Positions 8,949-18,568 are shown, counted from the first letter of the stretch. The stretch: DNA of 64,000 bases from Bacillota bacterium (GCA_030706015.1 JAUZPI010000001.1:118319-182318), one strand, 5' to 3'. Notes: generated by a model not told the origin, from the sequence alone. Numbers and translations are program-made.

Positions 8949-9941
8949 TTACTGATATTCCTTATATACCTTTAGCCACTGAATGAATTTATCAACACCA
9001 TTCCTAAAATTAATTACCGGTTTATAATTTATTGTTTTTTGAGAATGGCTAATGTCCGCACAGGTTCTTATAACATCTCCCGGCTGCATAGGCAAATACT
9101 CGAACTTAGCCTTTTTTCCTATGGCATTTTCAATTATTCCCACCATCTCCTTTAATGAAATAGTATGATCTCCACCTAAATTAAATACACCATATTTACA
9201 TTCATCTTCACTAATCCAGCGAATTGAATTTAATATGCCCATCACAATATCATCAATATAGGTATAATCCCTTTCTGTAGAACCATCACCATAAAACGGC
9301 AAAGGACTTCCTTCATTAATTAATTTTGTAAACTTGTGTATTGCTAAATCCGGTCTCTGTCTAGGCCCATATACAGTGAAAAATCTTAAACAGGCTATGC
9401 TCATATCATATAAATGATGATATGTGTGGCATAGCAGCTCTCCAGCTTTTTTAGTAGCAGCATAGGGTGATATGGGAAAATCAACATTATCCTTTTCACT
9501 GAACGGCACTTTTTTATTGTTACCATATACAGATGAGCTAGAAGCAAATATCACCTTTTTAATGTGTTTTACTCTACAGTTTTCCAAAACATTAAGAGTA
9601 CCCATTATATTAACGTCATAATATAATTCCGGATTATCAATGGAATTTCTAACTCCAGCCATAGCAGCAAGATGAATTACTACATCAATATAGTTATTTA
9701 AGACCTGTTCCATGCTGCTTTTGTCTCTTATATCTCCTTCAATAAGTTCAAACATATCTTCAGCAATGTTATCGTTCTTCATATATAATTTAATTTCCTC
9801 AATATTATTTCGCTTTATTTTGGGGTCATAATAGTTATTAAAATTATCTATTACTAAAACTCTATTATTGCCCTTTAGCAAAGCCTCACATAGATGAGAG
9901 CCTATAAACCCAGCCCCTCCTGTGACTAATACATTGCTCAT
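8949..9941 (-). CDS. UDP-glucuronate 4-epimerase-like short-chain dehydrogenase
   Basis: This 330-residue extended SDR has the NAD-binding motif GGAGFIGSHL at residue 8, a catalytic triad region SSSSVYG with YAATK, and RFFTVYGPRQRPDLAIHKF, which is characteristic of UDP-glucuronate 4-epimerases of the CapI type. It lies immediately after UDP-glucose 6-dehydrogenase, so the pathway UDP-glucose to UDP-glucuronate to UDP-galacturonate is complete here. A UDP-glucose or UDP-GlcNAc 4-epimerase is the main alternative, since the fold and core motifs are shared. Confidence 0.82.
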   Translation of the reverse strand: MSNVLVTGGAGFIGSHLCEALLKGNNRVLVIDNFNNYYDPKIKRNNIEEIKLYMKNDNIAEDMFELIEGDIRDKSSMEQVLNNYIDVVIHLAAMAGVRNSIDNPELYYDVNIMGTLNVLENCRVKHIKKVIFASSSSVYGNNKKVPFSEKDNVDFPISPYAATKKAGELLCHTYHHLYDMSIACLRFFTVYGPRQRPDLAIHKFTKLINEGSPLPFYGDGSTERDYTYIDDIVMGILNSIRWISEDECKYGVFNLGGDHTISLKEMVGIIENAIGKKAKFEYLPMQPGDVIRTCADISHSQKTINYKPVINFRNGVDKFIQWLKVYKEYQ

Positions 9942-9963
9942 GCTTCCCCCTAATAAAAAATTA

Positions 9964-11301
9964 CTACTCTATTCCAGTGCCTCTTCCAATAAAATAATAT
10001 TTAAAATTCAAAGCTTTGAGATTTTTGGGTGTATATATATTTCTAAAATCGAAGAAGTAATAATCCTTCATATTTCCCTTGATTTTTTCTAAATCTAAAT
10101 GTCTAAACTGATTCCATTCTGTTAGAATAACTATTGCATCAGCTTCTGAGGCAGCACTATACTCATCTTCACAGTATTCTATTTGATTGTTTATATCTTT
10201 AAATCTCCATTTTGCCTCTTCAAATGCTTCTGGATCATATACCTTAAATTTAGCTCCAAGTTTGACGAGTTCATTAATTATAGTTAAGGAAGGTGCATCC
10301 CTCATATCATCAGTTTCAGGTTTAAATGATAATCCAAGAACAGAAATCACCTTACCATTTAAATCCCCCATAACTTCATTAATTTTATTAACTAATCTGT
10401 GTTTTTGCCTTTCATTTGCTGCTATTGTTGCCTCAACTATTGATAAATAACAACCTTTATCTTTAGCAATATTTATCAGCGCTTTAGTATCCTTTGGGAA
10501 ACAACTGCCACCGTACCCAGGGCCTACATGTAAAAATTTTCGCCCTATTCTTCCATCCATTCCCATGCCTTTGGAAACATGCTGAATATCTGCATTTACT
10601 CTCTCACAAAGCTCTGACAATTCATTTATAAATGTTATTTTAGCAGCCAAGAAAGCATTTGATGCATATTTAATTAATTCAGCGGTTTCTAAATTAGTTA
10701 TCAAAAAAGGTGTTTCATTCAGATATAAAACTCTATATACTTCCTTCATGATATTAGCTGCCTTCTCAGAATTTGTTCCTATAATTACCCTGTCTGGATG
10801 AGTAAAATCCCTAACTGCAGCACCTTCTCTTAAAAACTCAGGGTTTGAAACAATGTCAAATTCATAATTAACTTCTCTTTCTTTTAGGGTTTCAGCTACA
10901 ATTTCTCTGATTAAATTTCCTGTTCCCACTGGTACGGTAGATTTGTCTACAATCACCTTGTAACCATTCATGTATTTTGCGATATCCTTTGCCACCTGCA
11001 TAACATAAGTTAAATCTGCACTACCATCTTCTTGAGGCGGTGTTCCCACTGCGATAAAAATAACATCGCTTTTTTCAACTGCCTCTTTTGTATCACTGGT
11101 GAAGCTGAGTCTTTTATAATAATAATTTCTTTTAACCAAATCATCTAATCCAGGCTCATAAATGGGGATTACCCCTTTATTTAATTTACTTATTTTCTCT
11201 ACATTATTATCAACACAGGTTACATTCATTCCGAAGTCTGCAAGGCATGTGCCGCTAACCAGTCCCACATAACCTGTTCCAATTACAGAGATATTATTCA
11301 T
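9964..11301 (-). CDS. ugd: UDP-glucose 6-dehydrogenase
   Basis: The protein has 445 residues and oxidises UDP-glucose to UDP-glucuronate with two NAD+. It shows the N-terminal NAD motif SVIGTGYVGLVSG, the central NPEFLREGAAVRDF, and the catalytic cysteine in GPGYGGSCFPKDTKAL near residue 258. The ATG at 11301 has AGGGGG six bases before it and is preferred over the ATG two codons earlier, which abuts the ribosome site. Together with the downstream epimerase it supplies acidic sugars for the polymer. Confidence 0.95.
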   Translation of the reverse strand: MNNISVIGTGYVGLVSGTCLADFGMNVTCVDNNVEKISKLNKGVIPIYEPGLDDLVKRNYYYKRLSFTSDTKEAVEKSDVIFIAVGTPPQEDGSADLTYVMQVAKDIAKYMNGYKVIVDKSTVPVGTGNLIREIVAETLKEREVNYEFDIVSNPEFLREGAAVRDFTHPDRVIIGTNSEKAANIMKEVYRVLYLNETPFLITNLETAELIKYASNAFLAAKITFINELSELCERVNADIQHVSKGMGMDGRIGRKFLHVGPGYGGSCFPKDTKALINIAKDKGCYLSIVEATIAANERQKHRLVNKINEVMGDLNGKVISVLGLSFKPETDDMRDAPSLTIINELVKLGAKFKVYDPEAFEEAKWRFKDINNQIEYCEDEYSAASEADAIVILTEWNQFRHLDLEKIKGNMKDYYFFDFRNIYTPKNLKALNFKYYFIGRGTGIE

Positions 11302-11311
11302 TTTCATCCCC

Positions 11312-12421
11312 CTACAAACTACTATCTCTATATAAATCCTGCATACTGTTAATTATCTGGGACCAATTATAATTTTGAGAAATGTCCTTATATGCATTTA
11401 GACCCTTTTCTCTTACCCGCTCCTCATTGTCTAGCAAAAGCTCAATTTTTTCTTTCAAGTCCTCAATACTTGATTTCTCAAAAACTGCACCATTATCTTT
11501 TATAACATTTATATTTTCTGGAATGTTGCTAACCAAACAGCATTTCTTATAGCTCATAGCTTCTAATAAGGTTAATGGCATTCCCTCTATATCCGATGGC
11601 AAAACATAAATATAACAATTAGAATATAGCTCATTTTTTAACTTACCATCCACATTTCCCGTAAAAATTATATTGGGATTGTTATTTGCTAGCACCATTA
11701 ATTTCTCTAGATAATCCTCTGTGAAGCTTGTTCCTCCTGCTATAACCAATTTTTTGTACGTGTTTAATTGATTATAAGCTTCTATAAGATAGTGAACACC
11801 TTTTTCAGGTACTAATCTTGCTAAAAAAAGAATATAATTATCTTTTTCAAGAGAATAATTCTTTATTAATTCTGGCTGCTCTGGATTACACATATTTACA
11901 CCATTTGGTATAAATATCACATCTTCTTCTTTTCTATGATATTTTTCTATAAAATATTCTCTTAAATTTTCCGATACTGATATAATTTTTGTGGCATATT
12001 TTCCTGTCATGTATTCACCAAATTTCAAGTATAACTTAGCAAACTTCCCCCATTTTGCTCTCTGCCAGTCAAGACCGTGGACTGTTACTATTACCTTTTT
12101 CTTTTTCAATGAAGGAATAAAACAAAGAGAAGCCGGTCCTATAGCATGATAATGAAATGCATCAAAGCCTTTATTCAATGCATCCATAGTTGACTTAAAG
12201 GTATATACAATTGCATCTAAATTCTTGTTATCTATTGTTTTAATGTTTTTTAAATTTACTCCTTTATATACATCTATTTCATTGTTCATATAGGTACTTC
12301 GACAGTATACTGTTATTTCATGTTTTTGCTGTGCAAGCCGAGTAGCTATCTCCTCTACATGCCTTTCAACACCACCATCTTTTGCTGGTATACCCTTCTG
12401 ACCAATCATAGCAATTTTCAC
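11312..12421 (-). CDS. Family 4 glycosyltransferase (rhamnosyltransferase-like, DUF1972 N-terminus)
   Basis: This 369-residue GT-B protein begins MKIAMIGQKGIPAKDGGVER, the hallmark of the DUF1972/GT4 subgroup that includes rhamnosyl- and glucosyltransferases. The C-terminal donor site has LPSDIEGMPLTLLEAMSYKK (the E-x7-E motif) and the domain junction LFLARLVPEKGVHYLIEAY. The start is GTG, with AGAGGA about ten bases upstream in the end of the radical SAM gene. Sugar specificity is not deducible. Confidence 0.87.
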   Translation of the reverse strand: MKIAMIGQKGIPAKDGGVERHVEEIATRLAQQKHEITVYCRSTYMNNEIDVYKGVNLKNIKTIDNKNLDAIVYTFKSTMDALNKGFDAFHYHAIGPASLCFIPSLKKKKVIVTVHGLDWQRAKWGKFAKLYLKFGEYMTGKYATKIISVSENLREYFIEKYHRKEEDVIFIPNGVNMCNPEQPELIKNYSLEKDNYILFLARLVPEKGVHYLIEAYNQLNTYKKLVIAGGTSFTEDYLEKLMVLANNNPNIIFTGNVDGKLKNELYSNCYIYVLPSDIEGMPLTLLEAMSYKKCCLVSNIPENINVIKDNGAVFEKSSIEDLKEKIELLLDNEERVREKGLNAYKDISQNYNWSQIINSMQDLYRDSSL

Positions 12422-12424
12422 ACT

Positions 12425-13426
12425 TTATACATCCTCTATAAAATTACTATCGCTTATGGAGTATTTACCTTTTATTTTATGTTTTATGACCCATGCAGCT
12501 GGTTTCCATATTTTTTGTTTCATAGCTGGAGCTGCACTTCCAATCATCCAACAATTTTTTTCACAATTATTTACTTTGTTTCTTACCTCTTGTGCTTTCT
12601 CTGAGTTCCATATTTCCTCAAAGCTCTGATTATTTAAATTGCCCATAGACAAAGGTTCCTTAGAGCCATTGCAAGGCAATACATTACCAAAAGGATCTAC
12701 AAAGAATCCATTACTGGCCATACCACAGGGTAGTAACCTAGGATGATCATAAATGTAGTTTATTAGGCCGTGATTAAAGTATGCTCTAAACCACTTTTTA
12801 GGTGACTTAGATTTAAGTAATTCATTTATCAATTTTTCAAATTCCCTAGACACCATCAATTTATCTTCAATTTTATTATCTGTTTTTCTAAAATAAAAAG
12901 AATTGTGAAGTGTTGCAGTAGCAAATTCCATATTATAATCATCAGCTATCTTATACAGCTCCAGTAAGTCTTTGCAGTTCATATCTTGAACAGTCATACC
13001 AAAACCAACATCTTTATGCTTCATTTCAACAAGTCTTGTAAGAGTTTCATACCCATTTTTAAACCCATCCTTTAAACCTCTTATTTTATCATTTGTTTCT
13101 TGAAGTCCCTCTATGCTTATCCTGATACCTATATTGGGATATTTTTTGCATAATTCTATTATTCTTTCTGGATAGGAACCATTTGTAGAAATAACTATTC
13201 TATTAGTTTTCTTATATAATTCCTCGACAATATCTGAAATATCTAATCTGGTAAAGGGTTCTCCCCCTGTAATATTTGTGAAGGCCATTTGTGGTAATTT
13301 TCTTATTACATCCAAACCTATCTCATCACTAGGCTTCGATGGATCTTTATAACAATCACACATGTTACATCTTGCATTGCATCTATATGTTATAATTATT
13401 GATCCATACAAACTTCTTTTGAACAT
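12425..13426 (-). CDS. Radical SAM protein with SPASM-type C-terminus
   Basis: Of 333 residues, the N-terminal TYRCNARCNMCDCYKDPS supplies the CX3CX2C cluster that binds the 4Fe-4S/SAM site, followed by the glycine-rich ITGGEPF. The C-terminal third carries cysteines in LPCGMASNGFFVDPFGNVLP, CNGSKEPLSMGN and NNCEKNCWMIG, matching a SPASM/twitch-type auxiliary cluster domain. It sits between two glycosyltransferases with 3- and 23-base gaps, so it is co-transcribed with the polysaccharide genes. The substrate is unknown; a radical modification of a sugar or of a decorating amino acid is possible. Confidence 0.8.
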   Translation of the reverse strand: MFKRSLYGSIIITYRCNARCNMCDCYKDPSKPSDEIGLDVIRKLPQMAFTNITGGEPFTRLDISDIVEELYKKTNRIVISTNGSYPERIIELCKKYPNIGIRISIEGLQETNDKIRGLKDGFKNGYETLTRLVEMKHKDVGFGMTVQDMNCKDLLELYKIADDYNMEFATATLHNSFYFRKTDNKIEDKLMVSREFEKLINELLKSKSPKKWFRAYFNHGLINYIYDHPRLLPCGMASNGFFVDPFGNVLPCNGSKEPLSMGNLNNQSFEEIWNSEKAQEVRNKVNNCEKNCWMIGSAAPAMKQKIWKPAAWVIKHKIKGKYSISDSNFIEDV

Positions 13427-13449
13427 GAAAAACCATCCTTTAAAATTAC

Positions 13450-14691
13450 TTACTGCTTAAGAAGATTGATTAATTGATTATAATGATTTTCTGAATTGTA
13501 CCTATTCTCAACTTTTTTTCTTGCATTCTTACCGTATTCCTCAATAATGTCTGGTCTGCTATTTAAAAAATCAATTTTATCTCTTAAATCTTCTATATTT
13601 TTCATTTCAAATAGCAAACCGTTCTTTCCATTATCGATTACCTCTGGAAAGCACCCGATATTGGAAGCGATAACTGGTTTGCCATAACAAAAGCTTTCTA
13701 ATAATACGTTTGGCATATTGTCATACCATATTGATGGTAAAACAACGAACCTTGCATCCTTAATGAGATTAGCTAATTCTTCGCCATTTTTTTTTCCTGT
13801 AAATATAACATTTTTAATTTTTTCTTTTTCTACCAGTTCTTTCAACTTATCAATCTCTCCATCGTTTGAATGACCAACTATATACAATTTAAGATCTTTG
13901 TCCTTTATATCCTTAAAAGCTCTAATTAAATATTCCACACCTTTTTCCTTGCTTATCCTTCCAAAATACAAAATATAATCCTTACTTTGGTATGATGGAG
14001 TTATATTTGATGAATCTATAAAGGTAGGGATATGAGCTATTTTCTCTCTATCAAATCCATATTCAATTAATTTTTCTCTAAGTATATTTGAAGGAGTCAC
14101 GAAATAATCAACCTTATCATATATTTTTATTAATCTATGAAAGTACATTGAAAATGTACGAATAGTTGTAGCTGCAAAAGAATTTTGAACACATTTATTC
14201 CTTATGGCATTAAATAAACTACCTTTAAGACAAGCTTCACATATGTCACCATTTCTCAGAAAATCAAACCTTGGGCATAAAAGAAAAAAGTCTGATAATC
14301 TAACAATTACCTTTTTATTTGCTTTTTTTGCTGCATTTATTATGCTGGGTGATATTTTATTGACATGATGCAATATATAGACTGCATCTATTTTCTCATT
14401 AATTATTTCGGTATAAAAAGCCTGCTTTGCCTCAAAGGAATAGAAACTTCTTCCAATTAACTGTATGATTAATTTAGGTGACATCTTATATTCACTAAAA
14501 TATACCTTATCTTCTCCACCAATGGGTTCTATAAAGTATTTATCATACTCAGTTTTTACATTCATCCTATATTTAACCGAAAATGGTACAACCTGATGCC
14601 CTTTATTCTCAAAAAGCTTCTTTATGTTAAACATATATATTTCAGGTCCACCAGAGATAAAATATCTATAATTAGCTATTAAAATTCTCAT
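13450..14691 (-). CDS. Family 4 glycosyltransferase
   Basis: This 413-residue GT-B enzyme starts MRILIANYRYFISGGPEIYM. The donor-site half has ILYFGRISKEKGVEYLIRAF and LPSIWYDNMPNVLLESFCYG, containing the E-x7-E-type loop. A cysteine cluster (CPRFDF, ICEACLKG, NKCVQNS) at residues 150-185 is a feature of one GT4 subgroup and may bind metal. The ATG overlaps the stop of the upstream BY-kinase gene (ATGA), so the two are coupled. Confidence 0.85.
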   Translation of the reverse strand: MRILIANYRYFISGGPEIYMFNIKKLFENKGHQVVPFSVKYRMNVKTEYDKYFIEPIGGEDKVYFSEYKMSPKLIIQLIGRSFYSFEAKQAFYTEIINEKIDAVYILHHVNKISPSIINAAKKANKKVIVRLSDFFLLCPRFDFLRNGDICEACLKGSLFNAIRNKCVQNSFAATTIRTFSMYFHRLIKIYDKVDYFVTPSNILREKLIEYGFDREKIAHIPTFIDSSNITPSYQSKDYILYFGRISKEKGVEYLIRAFKDIKDKDLKLYIVGHSNDGEIDKLKELVEKEKIKNVIFTGKKNGEELANLIKDARFVVLPSIWYDNMPNVLLESFCYGKPVIASNIGCFPEVIDNGKNGLLFEMKNIEDLRDKIDFLNSRPDIIEEYGKNARKKVENRYNSENHYNQLINLLKQ

Positions 14692-15374
14692 ACCTTTGGA
14701 TCCTTTTTTCTTCTTAACTTAAACTCTGAAAAAAACTTCTTCTTTTCCTCAAACCTATTTAATACAAAACCTAAAATATTTGCGCCAGCAGCTTCAAGCA
14801 GCTTTTGTCCCTTGGCAATGGTTACTCTGTCAAATTTTCCTGCTCTCACTACATAAATACATCCATCTACATATCTGGCTATTATCTGAGCGTCTGCTGC
14901 TGTTGTTGTTGGTGGAGTATCAATTATAATATAATCAAAGCTTTGTCTTAAATCCTCTAAAAAACTTTTTAAACCATCTGAATCTAAAAGCTCCTCATAA
15001 TTACTCAGTTTACTTCCTGAAGTAAGTACATATGGTTTTCCCCCCTCAATTCCATACAAATTCTCATCAAATTCTTCTTTTCCAGCTAGAATATCTGACA
15101 GGCCTACTTCATTTTGTATATTAAACAGTTCTTGCACATTGGGCTGTCTCTCATCACAATCTATAAGTATTACCTTCTTCCCAGCTTCCGCCATAGCTGA
15201 TGAAAGGTTTGATGCTATAGTAGTTCTGCCTTCTTTAGCTCCAGCACTTGCTACCATAATAATTTTGACTTCTTTATCTAAAGATAAAAGCCGAATATTT
15301 TTCTTCAGCACCTTATAAGCTTCCGCACCTAGTGATTTAGGATCATTTGAGTATATTATTTTTGACTCATCCAT
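14688..15374 (-). CDS. CpsD/CapB-like tyrosine kinase with altered Walker A
   Basis: The 228-residue protein has the P-loop fold of bacterial tyrosine kinases that partner with Wzz/CpsC to control polymer length. The Walker A' motif (VILIDCDERQPN) and Walker B motif (DYIIIDTPP) are intact. The Walker A region reads SAGAKEGRTT: the lysine expected in GK[ST] is arginine (codon AGA). The C-terminus ends KKFFSEFKLRRKKDPKV and has no tyrosine cluster, the usual autophosphorylation site. ATP binding or kinase activity may therefore be weakened, or the protein may be regulatory only. The ATG at 15374 is eight bases after GGGG. Confidence 0.85.
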   Translation of the reverse strand: MDESKIIYSNDPKSLGAEAYKVLKKNIRLLSLDKEVKIIMVASAGAKEGRTTIASNLSSAMAEAGKKVILIDCDERQPNVQELFNIQNEVGLSDILAGKEEFDENLYGIEGGKPYVLTSGSKLSNYEELLDSDGLKSFLEDLRQSFDYIIIDTPPTTTAADAQIIARYVDGCIYVVRAGKFDRVTIAKGQKLLEAAGANILGFVLNRFEEKKKFFSEFKLRRKKDPKV

Positions 15375-15419
15375 TACTATCACCCCACTAAATTCAAAAA
15401 TGCTTGTAAATGAGTTGTA

Positions 15420-16097
15420 TTATGCATGATTAGGTATGGTTCCTATTACAATTACCCCAAAATACTTTTCAATATCTTCTTCTGTTCTTATGGTAGTATC
15501 TAGGTATTCTATAAGAATTGTGATAAATATAGAAACTACTATACCTCCAAAGAGCCCAATTATGGTACTAGCCCATACTGTACCTAATCGTGATTTTTCA
15601 ATTTCTCTTGGCTGCGTTAATATTTTTATTTTCATGGATGGGTACAGGCTTTCTGCTTCTTCTGTAAATGAATCAGATATTGCAGTTACCTCACTTAATA
15701 CCTTTTGTTGGTTGTTACCTTTTACTGTTATCGTTAATATAGGAGTCTTATCATCAACATTAACAGTAAAAGATTTTTCTATTTCACCGGGAGGTATTAT
15801 TCCGTTTAATTTATTACTAGCCTTATCTATAACTTTATAAGAATATGCTATAGAACTATAGGTTTGCATAAGATCTGCATCCGCTAAAATTTCATTACTT
15901 TGAGAATTACTATCATTTATATCGGTTGCCTTCATTACGATTAAGTTTGTTAAAGTTGTATAATCATTGTTGAACTTATATAAACCTACTGCAGTCATAA
16001 TTATGGTTGAAAATACAATAATACCCACCATAGCCCATTTACGTCTTTTTATAATGTTTTTTAGTTCGTTGACTTGAAAAGCCATATCATTATCCAT
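15420..16097 (-). CDS. Wzz/CpsC-like chain-length determinant
   Basis: This 225-residue protein has a Wzz domain: a membrane helix at about residues 19-40 (WAMVGIIVFSTIIMTAVGLY), an extracellular region with PPGEIEKSF and a proline-glycine-type second helix near residue 180 (TVWASTIIGLFGGIVVSIFI). It regulates chain length and, in Gram-positive bacteria, activates the separate CpsD-like kinase encoded 45 bases downstream. It is the first gene of the long operon, behind the promoter at 16183-16212. Confidence 0.88.
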   Translation of the reverse strand: MDNDMAFQVNELKNIIKRRKWAMVGIIVFSTIIMTAVGLYKFNNDYTTLTNLIVMKATDINDSNSQSNEILADADLMQTYSSIAYSYKVIDKASNKLNGIIPPGEIEKSFTVNVDDKTPILTITVKGNNQQKVLSEVTAISDSFTEEAESLYPSMKIKILTQPREIEKSRLGTVWASTIIGLFGGIVVSIFITILIEYLDTTIRTEEDIEKYFGVIVIGTIPNHA

Positions 16098-16177
16098 TTA
16101 TCTATCCCCCTTTACCCATATCCCAATATAAAATTACATAAATACTATTGCTCTCCTTAATATTTATATTAATCCTC

Positions 16178-16212
16178 GCCTAAATATATTAATAAATTGT
16201 GTTAATTACCAA
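16178..16212 (-). promoter_or_regulatory. Promoter of the wzz-to-wzx operon
   Basis: On the minus strand TTGGTA (16207-16212) and TATATT (16183-16188) are 18 bases apart. The -10 region and its flank match 20 of 21 bases with the promoter in front of the polymerase unit (20076-20096), so both units probably answer to the same control. The predicted leader to the wzz ATG is about 75-80 bases. Confidence 0.6.
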
Positions 16213-16261
16213 TTTATTTGTTCATTTTTTTATATATTTGATGTCAAAGTAATCTTACAAT

Positions 16262-16301
16262 AAAAAAATACACTTATTTGACAATTAATGGATTTAATTG
16301 T
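16262..16301 (-). terminator. Weak candidate terminator after the polymerase/GT2 unit
   Basis: An 8-bp stem ACAATTAA/TTAATTGT with a 5-base loop is followed on the minus strand, after 12 bases, by seven T. All pairs except two are A-T, so it would be inefficient and could allow read-through into the next unit. Confidence 0.35.
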
Positions 16302-16350
16302 TTCAATAAATGTTACCTTGTTAAGCTTATTCCAATTTTTATTTGATTCT

Positions 16351-17355
16351 TTATAGCCATATCTTTAATTTACTTATTATGCCAAAGCTTTTGTATTGAA
16401 GGTATATCTTATAACATAAATTTAAGTTTATAGATGATAGAATCATCCATAATCTAATCTTAATATCCAAATTCCCCCTGTGTCTAAGATAGAAATAATT
16501 TTCTCTTAATTCTAATGAAACTTCATTAATTTCACATAGGTGTTCATCCTTATCAATGGATGTCAACATACTACATAAGCATGAATATTGTTTATTAACT
16601 ATTTTCTCATTACATATTTCAGACAACAGTGGATAAAAGCGTTTTACATTTGTAAGACATTCACTCCATCCCAGATAAATATCATAGCTTTTTTTAAAAG
16701 TAAGTAATCTGCAAATGCTATCCTCTCTCTGAAAGTAATAGTATTTGGGACTTTTTATGTGAACAATTTTGTTGGCTGCTAATAAAATTTTGTATGCAGT
16801 AAATATATCTTCAAAATATCTTCCTTCTGGAAATCTAATATCTTTAAATAACTCCTTCTTGTAAAGTTTATCCCATGCAAAATTATTAATTTTATTTATA
16901 TCGTCAAGAATTAATTCGTATAAAGCTTCAAATCTATTAAATACTTGAACTTCCTCACTATCAGAAATAGCTGTAATTTCATCTCTTTTTACCACAAATC
17001 TTCCGCATATTGTTACATCCGCATCATATTTTAGCATAGCATTGTATAATGATTCATACATATCTTTTTCAATCCAATCATCACTATCAACAAAACCTAT
17101 ATATTCCCCTTGGGCAATATCCAAACCTGCATTCCTGGCAGAGCTTAGCCCTCCATTTTTTTTGTGTATTACTTTAATTCTTGAATCGAATCCAGCATAC
17201 CCATTACAAATTCTCCCACTATTATCTAAAGAACCATCATCAACAAGTATCAACTCAAAATCTGTAAAGGTTTGTTCTAATATAGAATCTATACATCTAT
17301 GTATATACTTCTCTACATTATAAACCGGAACTATTATACTTAATTTTATATGCAT
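16351..17355 (-). CDS. Family 2 glycosyltransferase (EpsJ-like)
   Basis: The protein has 334 residues. The GT2 signature LSIIVPVYNVEKYIHRCIDS, the nucleotide-binding LVDDGSLDNS and the DXD motif FVDSDDW near residue 94 are all present. The remaining C-terminal 130 residues are less conserved. It shares these N-terminal blocks with the adjacent upstream gene. RBS GGGGGAA precedes the ATG. It adds an unknown sugar to the repeat unit. Confidence 0.88.
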   Translation of the reverse strand: MHIKLSIIVPVYNVEKYIHRCIDSILEQTFTDFELILVDDGSLDNSGRICNGYAGFDSRIKVIHKKNGGLSSARNAGLDIAQGEYIGFVDSDDWIEKDMYESLYNAMLKYDADVTICGRFVVKRDEITAISDSEEVQVFNRFEALYELILDDINKINNFAWDKLYKKELFKDIRFPEGRYFEDIFTAYKILLAANKIVHIKSPKYYYFQREDSICRLLTFKKSYDIYLGWSECLTNVKRFYPLLSEICNEKIVNKQYSCLCSMLTSIDKDEHLCEINEVSLELRENYFYLRHRGNLDIKIRLWMILSSINLNLCYKIYLQYKSFGIISKLKIWL

Positions 17356-17440
17356 AAGAATTCCCCCTATTATGAACTCGAAATTACGCTATACTAGTCA
17401 CCTATGCAATATATCTAACTTCTGCATTCATTTTGCTAAA

Positions 17441-18496
17441 TTACACATTAATCTTCTTGAATATCCTTTGTAATTTATAAATTATAAAAAATAATAATGA
17501 ATATCTATTCTTCATTAAAAATATAATTATCTTCCCCTTTAAATGCATGTCCTTAGTAGAACATTTTATTAATAACTCTTTTAAATGATTATCAGATAAA
17601 ATATTGTTCATATTTTTAATTTTATGTGACAATTTTATTTTATTTGCTGCATAACATTCGTTAATTAGACATTCGAACATGTTCGATATATATTGATAAT
17701 CAAGTCTATCCTCATATTTATCAATTAGTTTATTTTCACTTAGGCATCTATAAAAACAATTATAAAAATTCAATTTTCTCTTATATAAATCTGTACGATA
17801 ACAATGTGACAATGAGTCTATTCTAATATCATAGTTATATAATTTATCTTCAATTATACTAATTCTATTTGCTTTTAGGTAAGCTTGAAAGTTAAAAACA
17901 AAATCCTCACTAAGTATCTCTTTTTCTGAAATAAAGGTTAAATTATTATTATCATAAAATTCTTTTTTATAAATATGAGACCATGCACTAGCTATTACAT
18001 GTTTATTTTTATTCGAAAATAAATATTGTGGAGAAATTGTGCCTGGAAAAAGTTTATTCATAATTTCTTTCTGTTCATAGATTCCCTTAGGAAGCTCTGG
18101 AATAACACTATTAATAATCTTATTATTCTGAAGAACATTAAAACCACATTTGACAATATCAGAGTTTGTTGAAGCAGCTGCTTCAAATAATTTTTGATAC
18201 ATATCTTTCTCTATCCAGTCATCAGAATCAACGAAACCTATATATTCTCCTGTAGCAATTTTTACTCCTGCATTCCTTGCACTTGATAACCCTCCATTTT
18301 TTTTATGAATTACCTTTATCCTAGTATCTTTTTTTTTATACTCATCACATATATCACTACAGTTATCAGGTGAGCCATCCTCTACTAATATAATTTCTAT
18401 GTTTGCAAGTGTTTGTTCCAATACCGAATCAATACATCTTCTTAGTAATTTTTCAACGTTATAAATTGGTATAATAATACTTACACTTGGTATCAT
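17441..18496 (-). CDS. Family 2 glycosyltransferase (EpsJ-like)
   Basis: This 351-residue GT2 begins VSIIIPIYNVEKLLRRCIDS, with LVEDGSPDNCSDIC and FVDSDDWIEKDMY as donor- and metal-binding blocks. It is closely related in its first 110 residues to the next gene (shared IKVIHKKNGGLSSARNAG), with C-termini that differ, consistent with old duplication and a change of acceptor. It lies between the polymerase and the second GT2, all in one short transcription unit. Confidence 0.88.
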   Translation of the reverse strand: MIPSVSIIIPIYNVEKLLRRCIDSVLEQTLANIEIILVEDGSPDNCSDICDEYKKKDTRIKVIHKKNGGLSSARNAGVKIATGEYIGFVDSDDWIEKDMYQKLFEAAASTNSDIVKCGFNVLQNNKIINSVIPELPKGIYEQKEIMNKLFPGTISPQYLFSNKNKHVIASAWSHIYKKEFYDNNNLTFISEKEILSEDFVFNFQAYLKANRISIIEDKLYNYDIRIDSLSHCYRTDLYKRKLNFYNCFYRCLSENKLIDKYEDRLDYQYISNMFECLINECYAANKIKLSHKIKNMNNILSDNHLKELLIKCSTKDMHLKGKIIIFLMKNRYSLLFFIIYKLQRIFKKINV

Positions 18497-18568
18497 TCAA
18501 TCCCACCCTTTAATTAAAAATTAATTTTTGTTTTATATCTATTTGTGCGTATATAAATATAAAAGAAC

